From DATLYF01 sp035575095 (GTDB taxonomy: Bacteria > Pseudomonadota > Gammaproteobacteria > Competibacterales > Competibacteraceae), in NCBI GenBank assembly GCA_035575095.1, contig DATLYF010000102.1:1-20995 (forward strand): a stretch of DNA of 20,995 nt, read 5' to 3'. Below are positions 6,933 to 16,932 of the stretch, one piece after another. The notes under the pieces were generated by a model. The model saw only the letters and a program-made list of their open reading frames with translations, had not been told where the DNA came from and did not search any database. A program made the position numbers and the translations under genes. Each line of letters starts with the position of its first letter. Within the stretch, counting starts at the first letter, position 1.

Positions 6933-8180
6933 TCAGCGGGTATGATTCAAAGCGACAGCGAAGATGTCGAAGTTGCGTAGCCGGCGTCCTTCGAGGCCGC
7001 TCACCGGGCGGTTGCACAGCAGCGGCACGGTCTGCTCCGACAGCCCACCGTGCGAGCGCAGCGGCGCGTCCAGGCCGGACAGGTCGTGGCGCGTGCGCGA
7101 GGTGCCGATGGCCTTGTGCCGGGTGGAGATGACGAGGAGGTCGCCCATGCGGTCTTCGGGCAGCTCGAAGCGGGCACAGCCTGCGGCGCGCTCCAGGACC
7201 AGCTCGATCCCGGGCAGCGCGCGCAGCCGCTCCAGTACCGCGACGGCTTGCGCCTGCGGCAGGTAGACGGTGGCGAAGGAGCCCAGCGCACCGTGGTGCA
7301 CCACATAGGGGTCGGTAATGGGCAGGATCACCCGCGCCGCGCCCGGTCCCAGCCACTCGTCGAGGATGTCTTGCAGGTAGATGACATCGGGCTGGCCGCT
7401 GGCATCGTGCTTGGCGTTCATGCCGTGGTCGGCGGTGATGGCGAGAGTGGCGCCGCGGGCATCGAGCTGCGCCAGATAGCGATCCACCATGGCGTAGAAG
7501 GCATTGGCGCCGGCCGAGCCCGGGGCATGCTTGTGCTGGATGTAGTCGGTGGTGGAGAGGTACATGATGTGCGGGCGATACTGCTCCAACAGCTTCACCC
7601 CGGCGGCGAACACGAACTCGGAGAGTTCGCTGCTGTACACCGAGGGCAGCGGCAGGCCCACCAGCTCCAGCACGCCCGCAATGCCGTTCTCGTCGTAGCT
7701 TGCCTGATCGGCCTTCTCCGCGGAGAAACAGATGGCGCCGTCACGGCCGTGGCTCAGGCCGTTGCCCAGCAAGCGGCGCAGCTTGTCCTTGGCGGTGACC
7801 ACGGCGACCCTGGCCCCGGCGCGCTCGAAGGCCTGGAACAGGGTCTCGGCGCGCAGGAAGCGGGGATCGTTCATCATCACCTCCTGCCCGGACTCGCGGT
7901 CGTAGAGGTAGTTGCCGCAGATGCCGTGCACCTGGGGCGGGGCGCCGGTGATGATGGATAGGTTGTTGGGATTGGTGAAGCTGGGGATGACGCAGTCGGC
8001 GCGCAGATCGGCGCCGCGCTCCAGCATGCCGGCAAGAAACGGCATGTGACCGGCCTTGACCGCCTCCTCGAGGTAGGCGGGCTCGCAACCGTCGATGCAG
8101 ATCACCACCAGGGGACGGTCCGGCCAGCGATACTGGCGGCCGTTCACGGCAACGGTCGGGGCAGTGCGGGTCTGGGGCAT
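6933..8180 (-). CDS. phnA: Phosphonoacetate hydrolase
   Basis: A 415-residue alkaline-phosphatase-superfamily enzyme that splits the C-P bond of phosphonoacetate to acetate and phosphate with two zinc ions. All expected active-site residues are present: Asp30 (CIDGCEPAYL), nucleophile Thr69 (PSFTNPNNLS), Asp212 and His216 (TTDYIQHKH), Asp251 and His252 (TADHGMN) and His377 (RSHGGLSEQ). Length and spacing match the PhnA family (TIGR02335), and the residue positions are within one of those I recall for the Sinorhizobium enzyme. GGAG lies 6 bases before the ATG. It is the first gene of the phnA-phnY unit and diverges from a Na/Pi cotransporter gene across 344 bases that contain a Pho box. This is the C-P hydrolase named PhnA, not the unrelated E. 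coli PhnA of the same name. Confidence 0.95.
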   Translation of the reverse strand: MPQTRTAPTVAVNGRQYRWPDRPLVVICIDGCEPAYLEEAVKAGHMPFLAGMLERGADLRADCVIPSFTNPNNLSIITGAPPQVHGICGNYLYDRESGQEVMMNDPRFLRAETLFQAFERAGARVAVVTAKDKLRRLLGNGLSHGRDGAICFSAEKADQASYDENGIAGVLELVGLPLPSVYSSELSEFVFAAGVKLLEQYRPHIMYLSTTDYIQHKHAPGSAGANAFYAMVDRYLAQLDARGATLAITADHGMNAKHDASGQPDVIYLQDILDEWLGPGAARVILPITDPYVVHHGALGSFATVYLPQAQAVAVLERLRALPGIELVLERAAGCARFELPEDRMGDLLVISTRHKAIGTSRTRHDLSGLDAPLRSHGGLSEQTVPLLCNRPVSGLEGRRLRNFDIFAVALNHTR

Positions 8181-8331
8181 GGGGTTCTCCTGTCGACTGG
8201 GGATGGGCGCGCGGCGGCACCAAGAAAACTAATGCGTTCACCGGGCTTCGCCGGAGCCGGCAATGGACCCCAATGTCTCGTCAACAGGTCGGGGATGCAA
8301 GCCAGTTATTCTAATGCCGCCGATAACCCCG

Positions 8332-8353
8332 GTTTATGCCCGGCGCCATAAAC
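8332..8353. promoter_or_regulatory. Inverted repeat GTTTATG-N8-CATAAAC in phnA upstream region
   Basis: Perfect 7-base arms (8332-8338 and 8347-8353), 152-173 bases upstream of the phnA ATG and downstream of the Pho box in the phnA direction. It could be the operator of a pathway-specific regulator or, if transcription starts at the Pho box, a leader hairpin. A second, imperfect dyad with AAGCC/GGCTT arms follows at 8361-8386 and encloses the AT-rich CATAATGAAATATG stretch, a possible -10 area on either strand. The rest of the gap (8181-8331) shows no gene that I can support. Confidence 0.4.
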
Positions 8354-8416
8354 ATTTCTTAAGCCGTGCATAATGAAATATGGCTTGCCCGCCATCCCCC
8401 GCCCTGAAATGATCCG

Positions 8417-8445
8417 ATGACGAGTTTATGACAGTTTTGTGACAG
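8417..8445 (-). promoter_or_regulatory. Pho box (PhoB binding site) with three half-sites
   Basis: On the minus strand 8445-8428 reads CTGTCACAAAACTGTCAT, which is two PhoB half-sites (CTGTCAC, CTGTCAT) separated by an A4 spacer and almost identical to the known consensus. After four more bases (AAAC) a third, weaker half-site TCGTCAT follows (8423-8417), keeping the 11-base period. Orientation is toward phnA (start 8180, about 237 bases away), whereas the Na/Pi transporter start (8525) is only 80 bases away on the other side. A weak -10 (GATCAT, 8414-8409) lies 13 bases after the main 18-base box in the phnA direction, slightly farther than the usual 10 or so. Confidence 0.85.
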
Positions 8446-8524
8446 ACGCCCCCGACGGCGCTGCGGAGCGCCATGACGGCGGGCATCGTCGCAAGCCCAC
8501 ACCATGGCGGAGGCACACGGGGCG

Positions 8525-10267
8525 ATGACCGGATTCGAGCTGCTGCTGCACATCGTCGGAGGCGTGGCCCTGCTGCTGTGGGCCACGCGTCTGGTGCGCA
8601 CCGGCATCCTGCGCGCCTTCGGCAACCGGCTACGGCGGGTGCTGGGCCGGGTCATCGCCAAGCGCGTGCGCGCCTTCGCCATCGGCATCGGTCTGGCGGC
8701 GCTGCTGCAGAGCGCCACCGCCACCGCCCTGCTGGCGATGTCCTTCGCCGGCAGCGGGCTGCTGCAGGTGGCGCCGGGCATCGCCCTGATGCTGGGGGCG
8801 GACGTGGGCTCCACCCTGGTGGTGCAGGCCCTGTCCTTCGATCTCTCCTGGCTCTCCCCGGCCCTGCTCAGCCTGGGCGTGGTGCTGTTCCTATCCAGCG
8901 AGAAACGCACCGTGCGCCAGGTAGGCCGCATCGTCATCGGCCTGGGCCTAATGCTGCTGTCGCTCAAGCTCATCGTCACCGCCTCGGAGCCGTTGCGCGA
9001 CAGCCCCACCCTGCAGACGGTGATCGGCTCGCTCTCCGGCGATCCGCTCATGGCCTTGCTGGTGGCTGCCCTGGTCACCTGGCTGGCCCACTCCAGCGTG
9101 GCCATGGTGTTGCTGATCATGTCGCTCGCCGGCATCGGCGTGATCCCGGTGGGTCTGGGCATGGTGCTGGTGCTGGGCGCCAACGTCGGCTCCAGCCTGA
9201 TTCCCCTGGCCCTCACCGCTCATGGCGCGCCCCTGGTGCGGCGCATCCCTCTGGGCAACCTGCTGTTCCGCCTGGCTGCCGCCCTGCTGGTGCTGCCCTT
9301 TCTCGAGCCGCTGCTGCCCGGCCTCGCCGCCAGCGCTGCCGGCGCCGCGCGCCAGATCGCCAATTTCCACACCGCCTTCAACCTCGGCCTGGCGCTGCTG
9401 TTCCTGCCTGGCGTCGGGCTCATGGCGCGGCTCACCGAGCGGCTCCTGCCGGAGCCTGCCGCCACGTTGCCCGAAGGCGCCGGCAGCCGACCCAGCGCGC
9501 TCGATCCGACGGCGCTCGACCATCCGCACCTGGCGCTGTCCGGCGCCGCGCGCGAGCTGCTGCGTATGGCCGATACGGTGGAGACCATGCTGCGCTACGC
9601 CCTCAACGCTCTACGCCATCCGAGCAAGGAGCTGACGGCCTGGATCGGCCGGCTGGACGACGACGTCGATGCGACCCACGACGCCATCAAGCTCTATCTG
9701 GCGGAGTTGAGTCGGCGCGCATTGAGCGAAGAGCAGAGCCGCCGCGTGTTGGAGATGCACAGCTTCGCCATCAACCTGGAGCACATCGGCGATATCGTCG
9801 AAAAAAGCCTGCTCGACTTGGTGGAGAAGAAGCGGCGCACCGGCGCCGAATTCTCCGAGGCCGGCTGGAGCGAAATCGCGGCCCTGCACGGCCGGCTGCT
9901 GGAGAACATGCAGCTCGCCATCACCGTGTTCATCAGCGGCGACCTGGAGAGCGCCCGGCAACTGGTGGCGGAGAAGGAGCGGTTTCGCGCCCTGGAGCGG
10001 CAGAGCAGCCGCTCCCACCTGAGCCGGCTGCAGCATGGCCTGAGCGAGAGCATCGAGACCAGCGCCCTGCACTTGGACCTGCTGCGCGACCTGCGCCATA
10101 TCAATTCCCACCTGGCCTCGGTGGCCTACCCCATCCTCGACCAATACGGCGAGCTGCGCGACAGCCGGCTCAAGCAGCGTCCGCGCCTGGAAGGCGACGC
10201 GGCCCGCCAGGGCGAGCGCGATCCGACGGCGCCGGCCGAGCGCGAGCAGTTACAGCCGCACGGCTGA
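8525..10267 (+). CDS. Na/Pi cotransporter family protein with PhoU-like domain
   Basis: A 580-residue inner-membrane protein. The N-terminal 310 or so residues form two Na_Pi_cotrans repeats with the signature glutamine/serine motifs: LQSATATALLAMSFAGSG in the first and AHSSVAMVLLIMSLAGIG in the second. After a linker comes a PhoU-like helical cytoplasmic domain, roughly 335-555 (LSGAARELLRMADTVETML, MHSFAINLEHIGDIVEKSLLDL). This is the NptA/YjbB layout; YjbB of E. coli is reported to move phosphate outward. Two in-frame ATGs are candidates, 8504 and 8525; GGAGG (8509-8513) lies 11 bases before the second and nothing suitable precedes the first, so 8525 is chosen. It diverges from phnA across a Pho box, fitting a role in balancing phosphate set free from phosphonates. 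The transport direction cannot be read from the sequence. Confidence 0.9.
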   Translation: MTGFELLLHIVGGVALLLWATRLVRTGILRAFGNRLRRVLGRVIAKRVRAFAIGIGLAALLQSATATALLAMSFAGSGLLQVAPGIALMLGADVGSTLVVQALSFDLSWLSPALLSLGVVLFLSSEKRTVRQVGRIVIGLGLMLLSLKLIVTASEPLRDSPTLQTVIGSLSGDPLMALLVAALVTWLAHSSVAMVLLIMSLAGIGVIPVGLGMVLVLGANVGSSLIPLALTAHGAPLVRRIPLGNLLFRLAAALLVLPFLEPLLPGLAASAAGAARQIANFHTAFNLGLALLFLPGVGLMARLTERLLPEPAATLPEGAGSRPSALDPTALDHPHLALSGAARELLRMADTVETMLRYALNALRHPSKELTAWIGRLDDDVDATHDAIKLYLAELSRRALSEEQSRRVLEMHSFAINLEHIGDIVEKSLLDLVEKKRRTGAEFSEAGWSEIAALHGRLLENMQLAITVFISGDLESARQLVAEKERFRALERQSSRSHLSRLQHGLSESIETSALHLDLLRDLRHINSHLASVAYPILDQYGELRDSRLKQRPRLEGDAARQGERDPTAPAEREQLQPHG

Positions 10268-10279
10268 TCTCCTGCCCCG

Positions 10280-10299
10280 CCGCCCCGGCGCCGGGGCGG
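10280..10299. terminator. Perfect 20-base GC palindrome after Na/Pi transporter gene
   Basis: CCGCCCCGGC followed directly by its reverse complement GCCGGGGCGG, 13 bases past the stop codon at 10267. There is no T-run after it on either strand, so it is either an inefficient or Rho-assisted terminator, an RNA 3'-end protecting hairpin, or a binding site. It separates the transporter gene from the next one. Confidence 0.45.
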
Positions 10300-10445
10300 G
10301 CTTGCAAGACGATTGCATGTGGGGAAGGGGGCTCTCGATGCCATTGCCTGGGGGTGGGCTTGCCGAGCGGCGCGGCGCTCCGCATCATGTGGCGGTTTTG
10401 GCCTATCCTCTCGAAACCCCAGCAAGAACAAATCAAGACGCGCCC

Positions 10446-12224
10446 ATGTCCGTCGATGCCTGGCTGTCGCTTGCCGTCGTCGCCCTCAGCATCCTGCTGA
10501 TGGCCGTCACCCATATCGGTCCCGAACTGGTGCTGTTCGGCGGCCTCATCGTCCTGCTCGGCTTCGGCGTCCTCACGCCCGAGCAGGCGCTGTCCGGCTT
10601 CTCCAACGAGGGCCTGATCACCGTCGCTGCCATGTATGTGGTGGTGGCCGGCATCCGCGAGACCGGCGGCATCGATTTCCTGGTGCGCCATGTCCTGGGT
10701 CGCCCGCGCAGCGAACTCGGCGCCCTGCTGCGGCTGGTACTGCCGGTCACCGCGATCAGCGCTTTCCTCAATAACACTCCGGTGGTCGCCACTTTCATGC
10801 CGGCCACGGTGCGCTGGGCCAAGCGCATCGGCATTGCGCCCTCCAAGCTGCTGATCCCACTCTCCTACGCCACCATCCTCGGCGGCACCTGCACCCTGAT
10901 CGGCACCAGCACCAACCTGGTGGTCAACGGCCTGTGGATCAAGGCCACCGCTGGCAGCGGCCTGGCGCTGTTCGACATCGCCTGGGTCGGCATCCCCACG
11001 GCGGTGATCGGCCTGCTCTACCTACTCTTCGTGGGGCGCCGGCTGCTGCCGGAGCGGCTGCCGGCGGCGGCCAGCTTCCGCAACCCCAAGGAATACACCG
11101 TCGAGATGACGGTAGAGAAAGGCGGACCGCTGGAGGGCAAGACCGTGGAGCAGGCCGGGCTGCGCCATCTGGCCGGCCTGTATCTGGTGGAGATCGAGCG
11201 CGACGGTGCGATCATCGCCGCCGTCGGTTCCAACGAGCGGCTGCGCGCCGACGACCGCCTGGTGTTCGTCGGCCTCACCGAGTCGGTGGTGGAACTGCAG
11301 CGCATCAAAGGTCTCAAACCCTCGGCCGAGCGCCAGTTCCAGCTGGAAGCCCAGTACCCCGAGCGCTGCCTGGTGGAGGTGGTGGTCTCCAGCCGCTGCG
11401 CCCTGCTCAACGAGACCATCGCCGGCGGCCGCTTCCGTACCGTGTACGGCGCCTCGGTGATCGCCGTGGCCCGCGACGGCAAGCGGGTGCAGGGCAAGCT
11501 CGGCAACATCCGCCTGCAGCCGGCCGATACCCTGCTCCTGGAGACGCGCCCGGTGTTCATCGAGCGCCACCGCAACTCCCCCGACTTCCTGCTGATCAGC
11601 AGCGTGGACGACTCCACGCCGCCGCGCTTCGAGCGCGCCTGGCTGTCCTGGGCGATCCTGCTCGGCCTGGTGGCGGCCGCCACCCTGGGCGTGACCAGTA
11701 TGCTCAACGCTGCCCTCATCGGCGCTGGGCTGATGATCCTGTTCGGTTGTTGCCGGATCGCGGAGGCGCGGCGGCAGATGGACACCCAGGTGCTGCTGGC
11801 CATTGCCGCGGCCTTTGGCCTGGGCAGCGCTCTGGAAGTGACCGGCGCCGCCGCCGCCATCGCCAACGGCGTCATCGGCCTGGTGGGCTACGACCATCCC
11901 TGGCTGGTGCTGGTCACGGTCTACGCCCTGAGCGCCCTGCTCACCGAACTCATCACCAACAATGCGGTGGCGGCACTGATGTTTCCCATCATCCTCTCCA
12001 CCGCCAAGGCCATGGGGGTGGATCCCCTGCCCTTCGTCATCGCCCTGATGATGGCGGCCTCGGCCAGCTTCTCCACCCCCATCGGCTACCAGACCAACCT
12101 CATGGTCTACGGCCCCGGCGGCTACCACTTCAGCGACTATCTGCGGGTCGGCATACCGCTCAATTTCATCGCCGGCATCGTGGCGCTGAGCATCATCCCC
12201 TGGGTGTGGCCGTTTTCGCCCTGA
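10446..12224 (+). CDS. SLC13/DASS-type permease with two TrkA-C (RCK_C) domains
   Basis: A 592-residue membrane transporter. Two hydrophobic blocks, about 5-200 and 395-590, carry the duplicated helical-hairpin motifs of the ion transporter superfamily: FLNNTPVVATFMP and LIGTSTNLVVNG in the first, ELITNNAVAALMFP and TPIGYQTNLMVYGPGGY in the second. Between them lie two soluble TrkA-C domains, about 210-290 and 300-380, which usually gate transport through a bound ligand. Relatives move sulfate, dicarboxylates or other anions with sodium; the substrate here is unknown. The start is the ATG at 10446, where the hydrophobic block begins; the open frame extends 48 codons upstream through low-probability coding and the Shine-Dalgarno sequence is weak. 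It follows the Na/Pi transporter by 178 bases that include a palindrome, so co-transcription is uncertain. Confidence 0.88.
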   Translation: MSVDAWLSLAVVALSILLMAVTHIGPELVLFGGLIVLLGFGVLTPEQALSGFSNEGLITVAAMYVVVAGIRETGGIDFLVRHVLGRPRSELGALLRLVLPVTAISAFLNNTPVVATFMPATVRWAKRIGIAPSKLLIPLSYATILGGTCTLIGTSTNLVVNGLWIKATAGSGLALFDIAWVGIPTAVIGLLYLLFVGRRLLPERLPAAASFRNPKEYTVEMTVEKGGPLEGKTVEQAGLRHLAGLYLVEIERDGAIIAAVGSNERLRADDRLVFVGLTESVVELQRIKGLKPSAERQFQLEAQYPERCLVEVVVSSRCALLNETIAGGRFRTVYGASVIAVARDGKRVQGKLGNIRLQPADTLLLETRPVFIERHRNSPDFLLISSVDDSTPPRFERAWLSWAILLGLVAAATLGVTSMLNAALIGAGLMILFGCCRIAEARRQMDTQVLLAIAAAFGLGSALEVTGAAAAIANGVIGLVGYDHPWLVLVTVYALSALLTELITNNAVAALMFPIILSTAKAMGVDPLPFVIALMMAASASFSTPIGYQTNLMVYGPGGYHFSDYLRVGIPLNFIAGIVALSIIPWVWPFSP

Positions 12225-12234
12225 GCGCGCTCAG
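12221..12234. repeat. Palindrome CTGAGCGCGCTCAG holding two convergent stop codons
   Basis: A perfect 14-base palindrome. The permease stop TGA is at 12222-12224, and the stop of the small minus-strand ORF is its mirror image at 12233-12231. It may form a short hairpin at the 3' ends of both transcripts; there is no T-run. Confidence 0.5.
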
Positions 12235-12377
12235 CCGCACAAGCGCAGATTGTTCCACAGCGGCATCAGGTCCGGCCTCAGATAGGCGGCGAAAGTAGCG
12301 GCGAGCAGCGCCGCCAGGGCCGCCAGCCCCGGCGAGGCGCCATGCATTTTTCGAATAGGTGCGCAGGGCGGACTCAT
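12231..12377 (-). CDS. Possible small hydrophobic single-span protein (48 aa)
   Basis: A minus-strand frame from ATG 12377 encodes 48 residues: MSPPCAPIRK, then from an internal ATG at 12347 MHGASPG, a run of about 20 hydrophobic residues (LAALAALLAATFAAYL), and the tail RPDLMPLWNNLRLCG. A positively charged start, one membrane segment and a short polar tail would give a small membrane protein. Against it, no good Shine-Dalgarno sequence precedes either ATG and I cannot assign a family. It converges on the permease gene, leaving six bases between the stops, and is divergent from the M24-fold gene. If real, its function is unknown; 38 and 48 residues are both possible lengths. Confidence 0.4.
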   Translation of the reverse strand: MSPPCAPIRKMHGASPGLAALAALLAATFAAYLRPDLMPLWNNLRLCG

Positions 12378-12384
12378 ATCATCG

Positions 12385-12410
12385 ATGACAAATTATCGGT
12401 TTTTTGTCAT
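12385..12410. promoter_or_regulatory. Operator-like inverted repeat ATGACAAA-N10-TTTGTCAT
   Basis: Perfect 8-base arms (12385-12392 and 12403-12410) in a local AT-rich island in otherwise GC-rich DNA, 45-70 bases upstream of the M24-fold gene start. The left arm contains ATGACA (12385-12390), one mismatch from a -35 box, and 18 bases on is ATTAAT (12409-12414), a 4/6 match to a -10 box. The dyad would thus overlap a promoter, as expected for a repressor operator, possibly of GntR type. It also lies immediately upstream of the small divergent ORF. Confidence 0.5.
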
Positions 12411-12454
12411 TAATTCATCCTCTGCAACCACCACACCATGAGGACCCGGGCATC

Positions 12455-13606
12455 ATGGCCATCCATTTCAGTGAACAAGAGCTGGCAGCGCGCCGTCAGG
12501 CGGCCTGCCGCAGCATGAGCGAGCGCGGCCTGGACGGGCTGCTGATCTTCCGTCAGGAGAGCATGTTCTATCTGACCGGCTTCGACAGCTTCGGCTACTG
12601 CTTCTTCCAGTGCCTGTACCTGGGCGCCGACGGCCGCATGACCCTGCTCACCCGCGCCCCGGATCTGCGGCAGGCGCGCCACACCTCGGTGATTCAGGAC
12701 ATCCGCATCTGGGTGGACCGGGCCGGGCACAATCCTGCCCTGGAACTGCGTGACATCCTCGCCGAGCATGGCGGCAAGGGTAAGAAGCTGGGCATCGAGC
12801 TGGACGCCTACGGGCTGACTGCGGCCAACTGGCGCAAGGTGGAAGCGGCGCTCGACGGCTTTTGCACCCTGGAGGATGCCTCCGATCTGGTGAGCCGGCT
12901 GCGGGTGGTAAAGAGCGAGGCCGAGCTGGCCTACGTACGCCGCGCTGCACAACTGGCCGACGACGCCCTGGACGCGGCGCTGGAGCTGGTGCGCCCCGGC
13001 GCCTTCGAGGGCGATATCCTGGCCGCCATGCAGGGCGCGGTATTCAAGGGCGGCGGTGACTATCCAGGCAACGAGTACATCATCGGCTCCGGCCACGATG
13101 CACTACTGTGCCGCTATTTCACCGGCCGCCGTCATCTCGACGCCCAGGACCAGCTCACGCTCGAGTGGGCCGGCGCTTACCGCCATTATCACGCCAGCAT
13201 GATGCGCACCGTCATCGTCGGCAAACCCAGCGCCCATCACATCGCCATGCACGCCGCCTGCCTCGAGGCCCTGCAGGCCAGCCAGGAGGCGCTGCGACCC
13301 GGGCGTCCCATCGGCGAGGTGTTCGACGCCCATGCCCGGGTGATGGACGCCCACGGCTTTCACCACGCCCGGCTCAATGCCTGCGGCTACAGCCAGGGCA
13401 CCACCTACACTCCCACCTGGATGGATTGGCCCATGCTCTACACCGGCAATCCGGTCATCGCCCAGCCCAACATGGTGTTCTTCCTGCACATGATCCTCAT
13501 GGACAGCGAGGCCGACCAGGCCATGACCCTGGGCCACACAGTGCGGGTCACCGAGAGCGGCTGCGAGGTGCTAAGCCGTCAGCCGCTGGAGTTGCCGGTG
13601 CGCTGA
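12455..13606 (+). CDS. M24/creatinase-fold protein lacking the canonical metal ligands
   Basis: A 383-residue protein with the two-domain layout of creatinase and Xaa-Pro peptidases: an N-terminal creatinase-like domain (about 5-150, including LLIFRQESMFYLTGFDSFGY) and a pita-bread domain (about 155-375, from RVVKSEAELAYVRRAAQLADDAL). By my alignment to the M24 pattern, the five metal ligands Asp, Asp, His, Glu, Glu are replaced by Glu237 (EWAGAY), Ser248, Cys310, His345 (VFFLHMILMD) and Gly360 (TLGHTVRVTE). It therefore should not be a classic metallopeptidase; creatinase and ectoine-hydrolase-like members also work without these ligands. The substrate is probably a small amide or amine, but I cannot name it. 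The start at ATG 12455 has AGGA about 10 bases upstream; a longer frame would need a TTG inside the upstream dyad. Confidence 0.85.
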   Translation: MAIHFSEQELAARRQAACRSMSERGLDGLLIFRQESMFYLTGFDSFGYCFFQCLYLGADGRMTLLTRAPDLRQARHTSVIQDIRIWVDRAGHNPALELRDILAEHGGKGKKLGIELDAYGLTAANWRKVEAALDGFCTLEDASDLVSRLRVVKSEAELAYVRRAAQLADDALDAALELVRPGAFEGDILAAMQGAVFKGGGDYPGNEYIIGSGHDALLCRYFTGRRHLDAQDQLTLEWAGAYRHYHASMMRTVIVGKPSAHHIAMHAACLEALQASQEALRPGRPIGEVFDAHARVMDAHGFHHARLNACGYSQGTTYTPTWMDWPMLYTGNPVIAQPNMVFFLHMILMDSEADQAMTLGHTVRVTESGCEVLSRQPLELPVR

Positions 13607-13638
13607 CCGGCTCCGCCGACCTCCGCGCTTTCCCGAGC

Positions 13639-13667
13639 TTGACAGAGGGCGGCGCGGCCTCTTTAAA
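13639..13667 (+). promoter_or_regulatory. Sigma70-type promoter of the kinase operon
   Basis: A perfect -35 box TTGACA (13639-13644), a 17-base spacer and TTTAAA (13662-13667, 4/6 match to TATAAT). It lies 33 bases past the M24-fold gene stop and about 100 bases before the kinase start, so the two-component genes are probably transcribed independently. Transcription would begin near 13674. Confidence 0.65.
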
Positions 13668-13678
13668 GTGTGGAGAGA

Positions 13679-13706
13679 GGGATGGCTGCCAGCGGGCGGC
13701 CATCCC
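13679..13706 (+). promoter_or_regulatory. 5' leader hairpin of the kinase operon
   Basis: GGGATGGC (13679-13686) and GCCATCCC (13699-13706) form an 8-base stem with a 12-base loop, beginning about 5 bases after the predicted transcription start. It could stabilise the mRNA or act as a protein-binding leader element. It lies 63 bases before the kinase ATG and does not cover its Shine-Dalgarno sequence. Confidence 0.4.
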
Positions 13707-13769
13707 AAGGACGACGGGACACCATGCCCGGCGCTTCCCGTGTTTGTCCGCCCCCAGGAAGGAGATCCC

Positions 13770-16922
<3,153 letters not shown>

Positions 16923-16932
16923 GAGACGTCAC

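Noticed and set aside
7050..7961. Plus-strand frame of 303 codons opposite phnA
   Set aside because: Antisense shadow of the phosphonoacetate hydrolase gene, whose active-site residues are all present.
8428..8445. Pho box read as a plus-strand element for the Na/Pi transporter only
   Set aside because: The direct repeats read CTGTCA on the minus strand, the orientation expected for transcription toward phnA. Influence on the transporter remains possible but is not the simplest reading.
8334..8516. Minus-strand frame of 60 codons in the phnA/Na-Pi transporter gap
   Set aside because: It runs through the Pho box and promoter-like AT-rich DNA, has no good Shine-Dalgarno sequence and shows no recognisable domain.
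12455..13606. Assignment as DddP (DMSP lyase) or DoeA (ectoine hydrolase)
   Set aside because: The metal-ligand set of DddP is absent and the C-terminal region does not resemble what I recall of DoeA, so only the fold-level call is supported.
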